A DNA stretch of 64,000 nucleotides, from assembly GCA_003597945.1 (NCBI GenBank), contig QZJS01000053.1, positions 1 through 64,000 of the forward strand, read 5' to 3'. The stretch is from Desulfobacteraceae bacterium. GTDB taxonomy: Bacteria > Desulfobacterota > Desulfobacteria > Desulfobacterales > Desulfosalsimonadaceae. The first letter of the stretch is position 1. Every line of letters begins with the position of its first letter. Position numbers and translations under genes: made by a program. A model generated the notes under the pieces. That model did no database searches. It saw only the letters and a list, made by a program, of their open reading frames with translations, and was not told the DNA's origin. Shown piece after piece: positions 51,254 through 61,155 of this stretch.

Positions 51254-52714
51254 ATGAGAAAAGCGCTGTTTCTGGCGGGCGATTTTATCGAAACGCCCGA
51301 TCAAATCGAAGTGACCGATCCCTATTCCGGTCAAATAATCGCCGCAGTCTGCGCAGCGAATGAAAAGATCACCGCTGAGGCCGTGGACCGGGCACTTGAT
51401 GCGCAGCCGGCCATGGACGCGCTGTCCTCGGGCGAAGTCAGCGTCATCCTGAACAATATCGCCAGCGGCCTTCAGGCACGATCGGCCGAACTCACCGACC
51501 TGATCATTGCCGAAGCCGGCAAACCAAGATTATATGCCCGAGGCGAAGTATCCAGGGCCATCGAAACCTTCAAGGTCGCCGCCGAGGAATGCAAGCGCCT
51601 TCCCCATGAGATTATCGACCTGGAATGGACATCCGCCGGAAAGGGAAAGCAGGGAAAGCTGATCTACCGGAGCGCCGGTGTGGCACTGGGCATTTCGCCG
51701 TTTAATTTCCCCCTCAACCTGGTGGCCCACAAGGCGGCCCCGGCCATTGCGGCGCGGTCACCCATCATCCTCAAGCCGTCTTCAGTCACCCCCCTGTCTG
51801 CCCTGCTTTTGACTGAAATCGTGGCGGTATCGGGCCTGCCCAAAGGCGCGTTTTCCGTGCTGCCCTGCTCGCGGGACGCGGCCCGGAAGTTGGTGGAACA
51901 CGATTCCATCGCCGTGCTTTCCTTTACCGGATCACCGGCGGTTGGCTGGAATATGAAGCAGCGGGCCGGCAAAAAAAAGGTGGTCCTGGAACTGGGCGGA
52001 AACGCGGCGGCCATCGTCCACAAAGACGCGGATATGGACGCGGCCCTGCAAAAGCTTATTATGGGCGGGTTTGCCTACAGCGGCCAGGTCTGCATTCACA
52101 CCCAGCGAATCCTGGTGCATGAATCCCTTTATCCACGGTTCCTGGAGCGTTACGCGGACATGGCTCGCGCCATCCCGGCCGGCGACCCGCGCGATGAACA
52201 GACGCGGATCAGCGTCATGATCGACGAAAAAAACGCCAGCCGCGTAAGGGATTGGCTGGCCGAAGCCATCGATAGCGGTGCAACGGCGGTTACGGGAAAC
52301 AAGGATACCGACGGCGACGCCCAAAAATCCGCGGCAATGAACATCGCCGTCGAAAAAATCAGCTCCTACGTGGCCCCCACCGTCGTCATCGGCGCCGGCA
52401 AGGGAATGAAAATCTGGGATGAGGAAGTCTTCGGCCCCGTGGTCTGCCTGCGGCCTTATGTTGACATCGACGAAGCCATTGAGCTGGTCAACGAAAGCCG
52501 ATTCGGGTTGCAGGCCGCGCTGTTTTCCGACAGCCGATCCGTCATCGAACACTGCTTCCGCCGGATCGAAGTTGGCGCCCTGATCGTCAACGACGCCACC
52601 ACTTTCCGGATGGACCACATGCCCTACGGCGGCGTCAAGGATTCCGGCTTCGGCCGCGAAGGCGTCAAATACGCCATGTTGGATTACCTGGAACCGCGCC
52701 TGCTGGTCTGTTAA
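51254..52714 (+). CDS. Aldehyde dehydrogenase family protein
   Basis: 486 aa; FNFPLNLVAHKAAPAIAARSPIILKPSS, VLELGGNAAAIV, FAYSGQVCIHTQRI. Confidence 0.93.
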   Translation: MRKALFLAGDFIETPDQIEVTDPYSGQIIAAVCAANEKITAEAVDRALDAQPAMDALSSGEVSVILNNIASGLQARSAELTDLIIAEAGKPRLYARGEVSRAIETFKVAAEECKRLPHEIIDLEWTSAGKGKQGKLIYRSAGVALGISPFNFPLNLVAHKAAPAIAARSPIILKPSSVTPLSALLLTEIVAVSGLPKGAFSVLPCSRDAARKLVEHDSIAVLSFTGSPAVGWNMKQRAGKKKVVLELGGNAAAIVHKDADMDAALQKLIMGGFAYSGQVCIHTQRILVHESLYPRFLERYADMARAIPAGDPRDEQTRISVMIDEKNASRVRDWLAEAIDSGATAVTGNKDTDGDAQKSAAMNIAVEKISSYVAPTVVIGAGKGMKIWDEEVFGPVVCLRPYVDIDEAIELVNESRFGLQAALFSDSRSVIEHCFRRIEVGALIVNDATTFRMDHMPYGGVKDSGFGREGVKYAMLDYLEPRLLVC

Positions 52715-52767
52715 TCCGGCGGTCAGAGCTACAATATTGATATGTATTATAGATTTAAAGATTTATA

Positions 52768-52796
52768 TTGACAGTCTCCCGGCAAACCCTTATAAA
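52768..52796 (+). promoter_or_regulatory. Candidate sigma70 promoter TTGACA-17-TATAAA
   Basis: Consensus -35 and near-consensus -10 with 17-bp spacer upstream of the DEAD-box helicase. Confidence 0.65.
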
Positions 52797-52840
52797 GGTT
52801 CATATCGCAATTTTTCCTGGACAACAAACAGACATGGCAA

Positions 52841-52870
52841 GCCCCGGAACAATTCCGGGGCTTTTTTTTT
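52841..52870 (+). terminator. Intrinsic terminator in the helicase 5' leader
   Basis: GCCCCGGAA-CAA-TTCCGGGGC followed by T9, 23 nt upstream of helicase ATG. Confidence 0.85.
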
Positions 52871-52893
52871 GCCCATTTACTAAAAGAGGTTTT

Positions 52894-54138
52894 ATGATTT
52901 TTTCAAGTTTCAAGTTCAATCCATTTGTAGCGGCCGGTATTACCACCGCGGGATACACAGATCCGACGCCCATCCAAATCCAGGCGATCCCGCCGATCAT
53001 GGCCGGAAACGACGTTGTGGGCCTGGCCCAGACCGGCACCGGCAAAACCGCGGCCTTTGTGCTGCCCATTCTGCATCGCCTGATGGCCGGAAAACGGGGC
53101 GTCACCCGTGCGCTCATCGTGGCGCCGACCCGTGAACTGGCCGAACAGATCCACGACGCTATCGTCGTTTTGGGAAAAAAAACCGGTCTTCGAAGCATGT
53201 CCATTTATGGCGGCGTGGCCATCGGCCCCCAGATCAAGTCGGGCAAAAAAGCCGATATTATCGTGGCCTGTCCCGGTCGTCTTCTTGATCATATCAATCG
53301 TAGAACCGTGGACCTATCGGCCCTTGAAGTGCTGGTTCTCGATGAAGCCGATCACATGTTCGACATGGGGTTTCTGCCCGATATCCGCCGCATCCTGAAA
53401 CAGATCCCGGCAAAACGCCAGACCCTGCTTTTTTCAGCCACCATGCCCCCGGAAATCAGACGCCTTGCCAATGAAAGCCTCACCGACCCGGTCACCGTGC
53501 AGGTGGGGATCACCGCTCCGGCCGAAACCGTTTCCCACGCGCTCTATCCTGTGGCGCAACATCTTAAAACGCCGCTTTTATTGAAACTACTCCAGCATAC
53601 CCGGGCCACTTCAGTACTGGTCTTCACCCGCACCAAGCACCGGGCCAAGCGCCTCGGCGAACAGTTGAGCCGGGCCGGATACAAGACGGCTTCGCTCCAG
53701 GGCAACCTCTCACAGAACCGGCGGCAGGACGCCATCAACGGCTTCCGCGACGGGACCTACCAGATACTGGTGGCCACCGACATCGCCGCCCGGGGCATTG
53801 ATATCGCCAACGTATCCCACGTGATCAACTACGATATCCCCAATACCGCCGACGCCTACATCCACCGCATCGGCCGGACCGGACGCGCCACGTGCACCGG
53901 CGACGCCTTCACCCTGATCACCACCGATGACGCCCAGATGGTGCGCGCCATTGACCGGGTCATCGGATCACCGGTCGAACGCCGGACACTTTCCGATTTT
54001 AATTACACGGCGCCATGCGCCAAAGCCGACCGGACCGATCGATCCGAATCCCCACGCCCGATCAACCGAAACCACGCCGGCCGAAAACCGGCGATCCGCC
54101 GACCGGCTTCAGCAGCGAGGGCGTCCGGTATGGCATAA
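52894..54138 (+). CDS. DEAD/DEAH-box RNA helicase (RhlE-like)
   Basis: MIFSSFKFNPFVAAGITTAGYTDPTPIQIQAIP, AQTGTGKTAAFVLP, VLDEADHMFDMGF; SD AAAGAGG. Confidence 0.94.
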   Translation: MIFSSFKFNPFVAAGITTAGYTDPTPIQIQAIPPIMAGNDVVGLAQTGTGKTAAFVLPILHRLMAGKRGVTRALIVAPTRELAEQIHDAIVVLGKKTGLRSMSIYGGVAIGPQIKSGKKADIIVACPGRLLDHINRRTVDLSALEVLVLDEADHMFDMGFLPDIRRILKQIPAKRQTLLFSATMPPEIRRLANESLTDPVTVQVGITAPAETVSHALYPVAQHLKTPLLLKLLQHTRATSVLVFTRTKHRAKRLGEQLSRAGYKTASLQGNLSQNRRQDAINGFRDGTYQILVATDIAARGIDIANVSHVINYDIPNTADAYIHRIGRTGRATCTGDAFTLITTDDAQMVRAIDRVIGSPVERRTLSDFNYTAPCAKADRTDRSESPRPINRNHAGRKPAIRRPASAARASGMA

Positions 54139-54180
54139 TCGATAGCCGCCACCCGCGCCTGTTGGCCTTTTAGCAGAGAT

Positions 54181-54310
54181 TTACGGTTTAAAAATTTTCA
54201 GCGTCAACTCTTTGATGCTTCGATAATGCTTGGCATTGCTCGAAGCCAGGGGAAGGTTGTTTTCCGCGACGGTGGCCGCCACGATGGCGTCAAGGGTTAT
54301 CCTATCCGTC
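54181..54310 (-). pseudogene. Truncated PIN-domain (VapC-like) C-terminal remnant
   Basis: Minus-strand reading ITLDAIVAATVAENNLPLASSNAKHYRSIKELTLKIFKP*, no N-terminal half upstream. Confidence 0.6.
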
Positions 54311-54571
54311 CATCCTTTTCCGGACAGTTCCGATAACAATCATCGCAATGCCCATGGGAACAATGGTAATCATGCTGAGCGTCGCCATCATTCCGTATGC
54401 ACTGGTATCGTGGGGAGTGGTGATGACCAGTTCATGGTAGACGCATGAACCGATAAAGAACAGCCCGGCAAGAAGCAGAACGGCGCCCGCGGCGGCCGCT
54501 GTCCGCGGCAGGAAGTATCCAATGAGCATTGCAATCAGGATACTTGTCAGAATGTAAAAGAAAAGGTTCAT
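54302..54571 (-). CDS. Small membrane protein (89 aa)
   Basis: Three predicted TM segments; no recognised family. Confidence 0.5.
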   Translation of the reverse strand: MNLFFYILTSILIAMLIGYFLPRTAAAAGAVLLLAGLFFIGSCVYHELVITTPHDTSAYGMMATLSMITIVPMGIAMIVIGTVRKRMDG

Positions 54572-54701
54572 CCAGGCATTTTTTCAGCAATCTGTTAACA
54601 CAGCTTCTGATTAAAATTGATGAAAGGCTCTAAAACCTGTAGAATTCGCTCTACCGTCTCGGTAATCTCCCAAACAAAAGGGTCGGGGTTTTCAAAACAC
54701 G

Positions 54702-55577
54702 CTATTTCTCGTGCTTGTAATACATGACGCCGATGGCTTCGGGGCCGGCGTTGATGCCGATGGACGGGCCGAAATAGGTACGGTAAACCTCGCGGCAGTC
54801 GAAGGTGTCGGTGAACACGGTCCGCAGATTGGCCACAAGGTCCAAATTTCTGCCGTGGGCGATGGCCAGACTGATGGGCTGGGAGCCGATTTCCTTCTTG
54901 ATCATGTCGAGCATGGAAAGGATCATGTTGGGCTGCTTGCCGAAAAGCCGGGTTTTCACCTCAAGCCTGCCGTCCTCGAACCCGAGCACGGGCTTGACGC
55001 CCAGGGTAAGGCCCAGCAGGGATTTGAATCCGCCGATTTTTTTTCTTTTCCGCAGGTATTTGAGAGTGGGAATGGCGAGGTATGAAGTCGTCCCATCCAG
55101 CATCCGCTTTACCTCGTAGACAACGCTGCCCAATTCCTTTCCGGCTTTAAACATCTTGGCCGCCTCAATGACGGCGACCCCAAAGCCCATGCTGCATGAT
55201 CGGGAGTCCATGATTTCGACCCGGCATTTGGCGTCCTTGAATTCTTCCGTCACTTTTTTAGCCGTGTTAAACGTCTCGCTCAAGGCGGCCGAACAATGAA
55301 TGATCAGGATTTCATCATAACGGGATGTCCACTGCATGAATTTAAGCGCATATTCCTGGTAGGGAACGGGCTCGGTATGCATGGTTTTGTATTTTTCATA
55401 GTTTTCATAGAACTCCATGATGTTGATATCGATCCCGTCTTTGTATGTTCTTCCATCCAGAACCACATTGACCGGTAAAACTTCAATTCCCAGCTTTTTT
55501 GCAATATTGGCCGGAATATCGGCGGTGCTGTCGGTGACGATCAGTCGTTTCATGTTTTCTCCCCCCTCTGGCGTCAA
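54702..55577 (-). CDS. DegV family protein
   Basis: 291 aa; LIVTDSTADIPANIAKKLGIEVLPVNVVLDGRTYKDGIDI. Confidence 0.92.
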   Translation of the reverse strand: MTPEGGENMKRLIVTDSTADIPANIAKKLGIEVLPVNVVLDGRTYKDGIDINIMEFYENYEKYKTMHTEPVPYQEYALKFMQWTSRYDEILIIHCSAALSETFNTAKKVTEEFKDAKCRVEIMDSRSCSMGFGVAVIEAAKMFKAGKELGSVVYEVKRMLDGTTSYLAIPTLKYLRKRKKIGGFKSLLGLTLGVKPVLGFEDGRLEVKTRLFGKQPNMILSMLDMIKKEIGSQPISLAIAHGRNLDLVANLRTVFTDTFDCREVYRTYFGPSIGINAGPEAIGVMYYKHEK

Positions 55578-55709
55578 ATCGTTTACGCTGTTATCAAACG
55601 GTTAAAACAGAAAAGTAAATTGGGTTGAGTATATGATCAACTCGTTAAAAATTCAATATATTTTGGATTTTTACGCGGAATGTCGACTGCGGCGGGCAAC
55701 CCGGTTCAT

Positions 55710-57107
55710 TTAATCGCGCCGGATGCCGTATTTTCGCATACGCTTCCAGACGGTTATGCGGCTGATCCCCATTCGCCTGGCGGTTTCGGATTGATTCCAT
55801 CCGGTCTCACGGAGCATGTTCAGAAGCATCTGCTTCTCATCGGCGTGGTTCGCCTGTGGGAAATGCGCTGCTTTTCGCGGGTACGCCGTCGGCGACATGT
55901 TTCCCGCGCCTGATCCGGAGGTGATCCGATGCGGCAGGTGATCGACGCCGATACTGTTGCCCGGGCATAAAATAAACGCGTATTCGATGGTGTTTCGTAA
56001 TTCCCTGATATTGCCCGGCCATGAATAATTAACCAGAACGTCCATGGCTTCAGACGTCACCCCGGTGATCCGCTTTCCGCTGGTTTTAATATTTTGCCGG
56101 ATAAGATGCTGGACGATGGCGGGAATGTCTTCAATGCGTTGATGCAGGGGCGGACAATAGAGAGGAAACACGTTGATACGGAAAAACAGGTCTTCCCGGA
56201 ACAGTCCCCGGGCAACCATGTTTTCCAGGTCCTTATTGGTGGCGGTGATGATGCGGACATCCACCGGTACGGGGTGATGATCACCGACGCGTTCAATGGT
56301 TTTTTCCTCCAGAACGCGAAGCAGCTTCACCTGTATGGATAAGGGAAGATCTCCGATTTCATCAAGAAAGAGGCTGCCCTCGTGGGCCGCCTCAAACCGG
56401 CCGATCCGATTTTTCTCGGCGCCGGTGAACGCCCCTTTGACATGACCGAACAGCTCGCTTTCCAGCAGATTTTCATTCAGGGCCGCACAGTTAACTTTTA
56501 TAAAGGCCTTATCCAGGCGAGGACCAGCCTCGTGAAGGGCCCGCGCCACCAGTTCCTTGCCGGTGCCGCTTTCACCCTGGATCACTACCGGCGCATCCGA
56601 CTGAGCCGCGATGTCGATCAGTTGGAAAAGACGGCGGGTCAGATCGGATTTGCCCACCAGTCCAAAATACCCTTCATCCAGGTGCAAACTCCGGCGGAGA
56701 GATTTGATTTCCTGCTCCTGCCGTATGATGGGGGACATGTCGGTCAGAATTTCAACAGCCCCGAAAGTTTCGCCGTCGGCATTCCGAAGCACCGTTGCAC
56801 TTTTAAGGATATGGACGATCCGGCCGTCTTTATGGGTGATCATGCATTTTTTCGCCCGCATTTTCCCTACGGAAAAAAACCGGCACCATTTTTCCACGGG
56901 CCCCTGGGCGATAATTTTACAGCCGGTACAGTTGAGAATGCGGCAATCATTGGCCTTCAGTTCTTCCTCGGTATACCCGGTCAATCGTTCAGCCGCGGGA
57001 TTGGCCGCCATGATCCGACCGCGATGATCAATGATCAGAAGCCCGTCGTTAACGGTGTCCACAATGGTACGCCAATGCGCGCCGATACTCTCCGAAACTT
57101 CGTTCAT
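55710..57107 (-). CDS. Sigma-54 interaction domain transcriptional activator with PAS domain and Fis-type HTH
   Basis: 465 aa; [50 protein letters not shown]-terminal [24 protein letters not shown]. Confidence 0.94.
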   Translation of the reverse strand: MNEVSESIGAHWRTIVDTVNDGLLIIDHRGRIMAANPAAERLTGYTEEELKANDCRILNCTGCKIIAQGPVEKWCRFFSVGKMRAKKCMITHKDGRIVHILKSATVLRNADGETFGAVEILTDMSPIIRQEQEIKSLRRSLHLDEGYFGLVGKSDLTRRLFQLIDIAAQSDAPVVIQGESGTGKELVARALHEAGPRLDKAFIKVNCAALNENLLESELFGHVKGAFTGAEKNRIGRFEAAHEGSLFLDEIGDLPLSIQVKLLRVLEEKTIERVGDHHPVPVDVRIITATNKDLENMVARGLFREDLFFRINVFPLYCPPLHQRIEDIPAIVQHLIRQNIKTSGKRITGVTSEAMDVLVNYSWPGNIRELRNTIEYAFILCPGNSIGVDHLPHRITSGSGAGNMSPTAYPRKAAHFPQANHADEKQMLLNMLRETGWNQSETARRMGISRITVWKRMRKYGIRRD

Positions 57108-57149
57108 GAGATCTCCCGTCCTGGTGCGGCGATAAAACGTTAATTGTTA

Positions 57150-57201
57150 TGTTAACCTGTTAAATAGTGTATTAACAGTTGTTAATATAACCATGTTAAC
57201 A
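57150..57201. promoter_or_regulatory. Cluster of five TGTTAA/TTAACA repeats (candidate activator binding sites)
   Basis: TGTTAAC 57150, TGTTAA 57158, TTAACA 57172, TGTTAA 57180, TGTTAACA 57194. Confidence 0.55.
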
Positions 57202-57330
57202 CTTTTTGGCAATATCGATTTCTTGCTTTTCAATCATTTTCGTTCTATCATTTAAACGTTGCCGACAAATAAGGGCTTCTGAAAAAAGTCCTGAATCTGC
57301 GCCCTTCATTTTCAGAGGATGCATAATTTT

Positions 57331-57345
57331 TGGCATTTCAATTGC
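57331..57345 (+). promoter_or_regulatory. Sigma-54 (-24/-12) promoter
   Basis: TGGCATTTCAATTGC with exact GG-N10-GC spacing. Confidence 0.72.
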
Positions 57346-57448
57346 ATATGTGATTCTTTCAAGCTGTACGGAAAATGGTTATCAGGCACGTGTGGGGCAT
57401 CCCCCCCGCACCATGAGTGATCTTTAACCGCTTTACAGGAGGAACGCC

Positions 57449-59149
57449 ATGCAATTATCCAAACCATCCTTAATCCGCCTTACCACGGCAATCATCATCG
57501 CGATTGCCGTTTTAACGGCATTCTACTTACCGGCCATCGCCGCTGATGATCTGGAATCCCTCAAAAAAGAGGTGGACGCGTTAAACCGGAAAATCGAAAA
57601 AATGGAAAAACAGGGCGCATGGGTCAAAGACGACGTTGATGAGCTTTCCACCCGAATGGATGCGGCCGAAATGCATACCGCCACGGACAAACTTTCACTC
57701 GGCATTGAATTTCGCACCAAAGCCGACAGCATCCATTACGAGGACATCCGGTCGGCCCCGCCGGCCTTGATCCAGACCTTTTTCACGCCCCCGCCGAACG
57801 GATTCAACGGCGCCACGCTCTCCCAGATTCAAACCGCCATCGGCGGAATGGCCATGAGCGGGAATATCCCGCCCCCCCAATCCTATGATGTCGACAACGA
57901 CATTATCTATACCAATAAATTCCGGCTGAATATGAAAGGGGTGGTTAATCCGCATCTGAAATTCGACGGCCGTCTGGCTGCCTATAAGGTTTTCGGCGAC
58001 AGTACCGGGGTCAAATTCAACCAGGGCAGCCTTGGCGATATCAGCTTTGACGGGAATTCATCCAGCCTTCCCCATGGAGACGTCATCCATCTGGAACGGG
58101 CCTATTTCGCGCTGAGTGATGAATACCGCAATGTTCCCGTCAGCCTTTCCCTCGGACGGCGGCCATCCACGGACGGCCCTCCTCTGGAATACGGGAATTA
58201 CAGTCTGGTCGGCGGATCTCCGGTGGCCACCATCATCAACTGGCAATTTGACGGCGCCTCCCTCGGTTTCGGGCTTGAAAATCTCACCGGCGTTCCGGGG
58301 GCATCGTTTAAAATCTGTTACGGCGTGGGATTTGAATCCGACTGGGGCAATTCCACATCCTTAAACTACATGGAGTCCGACCTGGAAGACGTGCATATGC
58401 TCGGCTTCATCTCCGATCTTTACGACAACGGCACAACCAACCTGATGCTCAATTACGCCCGGGCATGGGATATTACCGACGGATTCACCGGATTGTCGGT
58501 CATGCCCTTTATTGTGGCAAAAGCCGACAATAACGGCGACGGCGAGAGCGAGTACTATTTTGAACAAAACCGCGGCGGATACATCAGCCGCATGGAACCC
58601 CAGACCAATATCGGCGACTGGGATGCGGCCTCTCTGCTCCTTCGGACCAACCTGAAACCGTATGTTGCCGATATTGATTTTTTCCTGGCCGGATCATGGA
58701 CCCATACCGATCCTTCCCAGATATCGAAAAATCCTTTTTTTGAAATCATGGGCATGGGCCTGCTGAGTTCCAACGGCGACCTTATGAGCCGTCACGGATA
58801 TTCAATCTATACGGGTGCGCTGTTTCCCATGCCCCTGCAGGCAAGGCTTGGCCTGGAATACAATATGGGCACCAAATACTGGTTCAATTTCACCGGGGCC
58901 GAAGACTCCCTGATCGGAAGCAAGCTGGCGGCCCGGGGCGAGGTTTATGAAGCCTACTACATTCAGCCGCTGTTTGAACGTCACTTCTTTGTCAAGCTCG
59001 GCGGCCAGCACTATGATTACCGGTATACCGGCAGCGGAAATCCATTGGGGGAACCCGTCAGCATTGCCTCAGCCAATGCCCTGAATGCCATAAATCCCGT
59101 TACCGACAAGGTATATAATTATTATCTTTCCGCAACGGTCCAGTTCTAA
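57449..59149 (+). CDS. DUF3373-like outer-membrane protein with N-terminal coiled coil
   Basis: 566 aa; signal peptide, LESLKKEVDALNRKIEKMEKQ, beta-barrel ending YYLSATVQF. Confidence 0.75.
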   Translation: MQLSKPSLIRLTTAIIIAIAVLTAFYLPAIAADDLESLKKEVDALNRKIEKMEKQGAWVKDDVDELSTRMDAAEMHTATDKLSLGIEFRTKADSIHYEDIRSAPPALIQTFFTPPPNGFNGATLSQIQTAIGGMAMSGNIPPPQSYDVDNDIIYTNKFRLNMKGVVNPHLKFDGRLAAYKVFGDSTGVKFNQGSLGDISFDGNSSSLPHGDVIHLERAYFALSDEYRNVPVSLSLGRRPSTDGPPLEYGNYSLVGGSPVATIINWQFDGASLGFGLENLTGVPGASFKICYGVGFESDWGNSTSLNYMESDLEDVHMLGFISDLYDNGTTNLMLNYARAWDITDGFTGLSVMPFIVAKADNNGDGESEYYFEQNRGGYISRMEPQTNIGDWDAASLLLRTNLKPYVADIDFFLAGSWTHTDPSQISKNPFFEIMGMGLLSSNGDLMSRHGYSIYTGALFPMPLQARLGLEYNMGTKYWFNFTGAEDSLIGSKLAARGEVYEAYYIQPLFERHFFVKLGGQHYDYRYTGSGNPLGEPVSIASANALNAINPVTDKVYNYYLSATVQF

Positions 59150-59190
59150 ATGCATTTATTCCCCATATTCCCAAAAAAGGAGAAAACGCC

Positions 59191-59520
59191 ATGATGAAAC
59201 CGTTTGTTTCCGTCATCTGCTCGTTTTGCTTTGTCATTGCCGCCGCGGGCATCAGCCCGGCCGCGGACGAAGGCAATGAGCGCAAAGGCAAGTACATGTT
59301 CCGTTCCAACTGCCGGGTCTGTCATAAAGACGGGGCTTCCGCACCGGCGCTCAATCCCAACAGCAAAACCCAGGCCCAGTGGGAGCGGGCTTTTGAAAAA
59401 TATGAGCGACTTGACTGCGCGGAGGAATGGAACAAGCTGTCCGAGCAGGACCGCAAGGACATTCTGACTTATCTGACCAAATATGCGTTTGATTCTCCGT
59501 CCCCGGCAACCTGTGAATAA
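59191..59520 (+). CDS. Monoheme c-type cytochrome
   Basis: 109 aa; signal peptide and one CxxCH (NCRVCHKDG). Confidence 0.85.
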   Translation: MMKPFVSVICSFCFVIAAAGISPAADEGNERKGKYMFRSNCRVCHKDGASAPALNPNSKTQAQWERAFEKYERLDCAEEWNKLSEQDRKDILTYLTKYAFDSPSPATCE

Positions 59521-59546
59521 TTATTTCGAGATGAAGGGGCAGCATC

Positions 59547-61151
59547 GTGAACCATAGATTGATTAAGTTTGCGGCATGCATCATCGCCGGCGGCATTCTT
59601 GTTTCAGGGGCCGCCGGCCTGGCCGAAGACGCCGACTCGATCGCTCCGGGGCGCAAAATGGCCCAGCAGGCCATGCATATCCCCGAGCACTGGACCACCG
59701 CCGATCATTCCGCCTTCGAGATATTAAACCAGCCCTTTGAAAACGGAAACGATATCACAGCCGCCTGCCTTTCCTGCCATACCCAGGCCGACGCCCAGTT
59801 TCGTGAAACCATTCACTGGACATGGTTGTCGCCCTATGATGAAAGCGGTGAGACCGGAAAAGCCGGCTATTCCGTCAATAATTTCTGCATCTCGGCCAAT
59901 AAGATGGAAGACAAGGACTGTTCATCGTGTCATACCGGCTGGAACGGCAAACACGAATCCATCAACTGCCTGCTTTGCCATTCGAAAAAAGATATTAAAT
60001 GGCGGGATGAGTTCAAGGATTATCAGTATTTCAAGGAAACCGGGGAAACGGAGATCGCCGGCGAGATCCAGCAGACCATTCGGGAAGGCGTCACCTCCAT
60101 CGGACTTCCGGGCCGACGGCATTGCGGCAAGTGTCATTTTTACGGCGGCGGCGGTGAAGCGGTCAAACACGGCGACCTGGACGCGTCTTTGATCAGCCCT
60201 AAAAAGACCCTTGACGTGCACATGGGTTCCGACGGCCAGGCCTTCGAGTGTACCCGCTGTCACACCACCACCGGCCATCGAATCGCCGGCCGGGTCTATT
60301 CCACGCCGGCGTCCATCGACCGGAAAAGTCTGGTGGAGCATGATCTGGTGCCGAAAATCATGTGCGAATCCTGCCACACCGCCAGTCCGCATGAAATCGG
60401 AGACAAAATGAACGATCATACGGACCGCGTGGCCTGTCAGAGTTGCCATATCCCGACATTCGCCAGGGAGCATCCCACCAAAATGTGGTGGGACTGGTCC
60501 AAGGCGGGGAAACTCAAAGACGGCAAACCCTATCAGGAACTCGGCGAATTCGACCGGCCGGTTTACAAGTCCATCAAGGGAGAATTCCGCTGGGAAAAGG
60601 ACGTTATTCCTGAATATTACTGGTATAACGGCTCCATCACCACATTAAAGGCCAATGACACGATCGATCCGTCCGTCACCGTGCCGGTAAGCTGGCCCGT
60701 CGGCAGCCGGGACGATGCGAATTCCCGCATTTTTCCGTTTAAGGTGCACCGGGGAAAACAGCCCTACGATAAGGTTAACAAGAATCTTATCGCGGCCCTG
60801 CTTTCACCCACGGTTGACGGATACTGGAAAACCTTCGACTGGGATGACGCCATCCGGCGGGGCATGGACATCATGGGCCTTCCCTATTCCGGGGAACTCG
60901 GGTTCGTTGATTCCAAATACGTGTTTCCGTCCACCCATATGGTGGCCCCCAAAGACGACGCCGTAAGCTGCCGGGAATGCCATCGGCGCGAGAACGGCCG
61001 CATGGCCAATCTTTCCGGTTTTTACATGCCCGGCCGGGATTATTTCAAATTGCTGGATATGGGGGGATGGGCCATTGTGTTGGCGGCGTTTCTCGGGGTG
61101 CTGGTTCACGGGCTGAGCCGGATATTTCTCAATGGCGGCAAAAGGAAATAA
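59547..61151 (+). CDS. Octaheme c-type cytochrome, tetrathionate reductase (OTR) family
   Basis: 534 aa; eight CxxCH motifs (CLSCH, CSSCH, CLLCH, CGKCH, CTRCH, CESCH, CQSCH, CRECH), signal peptide, C-terminal TM. Confidence 0.88.
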   Translation: MNHRLIKFAACIIAGGILVSGAAGLAEDADSIAPGRKMAQQAMHIPEHWTTADHSAFEILNQPFENGNDITAACLSCHTQADAQFRETIHWTWLSPYDESGETGKAGYSVNNFCISANKMEDKDCSSCHTGWNGKHESINCLLCHSKKDIKWRDEFKDYQYFKETGETEIAGEIQQTIREGVTSIGLPGRRHCGKCHFYGGGGEAVKHGDLDASLISPKKTLDVHMGSDGQAFECTRCHTTTGHRIAGRVYSTPASIDRKSLVEHDLVPKIMCESCHTASPHEIGDKMNDHTDRVACQSCHIPTFAREHPTKMWWDWSKAGKLKDGKPYQELGEFDRPVYKSIKGEFRWEKDVIPEYYWYNGSITTLKANDTIDPSVTVPVSWPVGSRDDANSRIFPFKVHRGKQPYDKVNKNLIAALLSPTVDGYWKTFDWDDAIRRGMDIMGLPYSGELGFVDSKYVFPSTHMVAPKDDAVSCRECHRRENGRMANLSGFYMPGRDYFKLLDMGGWAIVLAAFLGVLVHGLSRIFLNGGKRK

Positions 61152-61155
61152 CAAG

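Noticed and set aside
52768-52893. N-terminal extension of the helicase ORF (start at 52768)
   Set aside because: The extension is a TTG overlapping the -35 element and reads through a terminator; ATG 52894 has an SD and begins the conserved helicase N-terminus.
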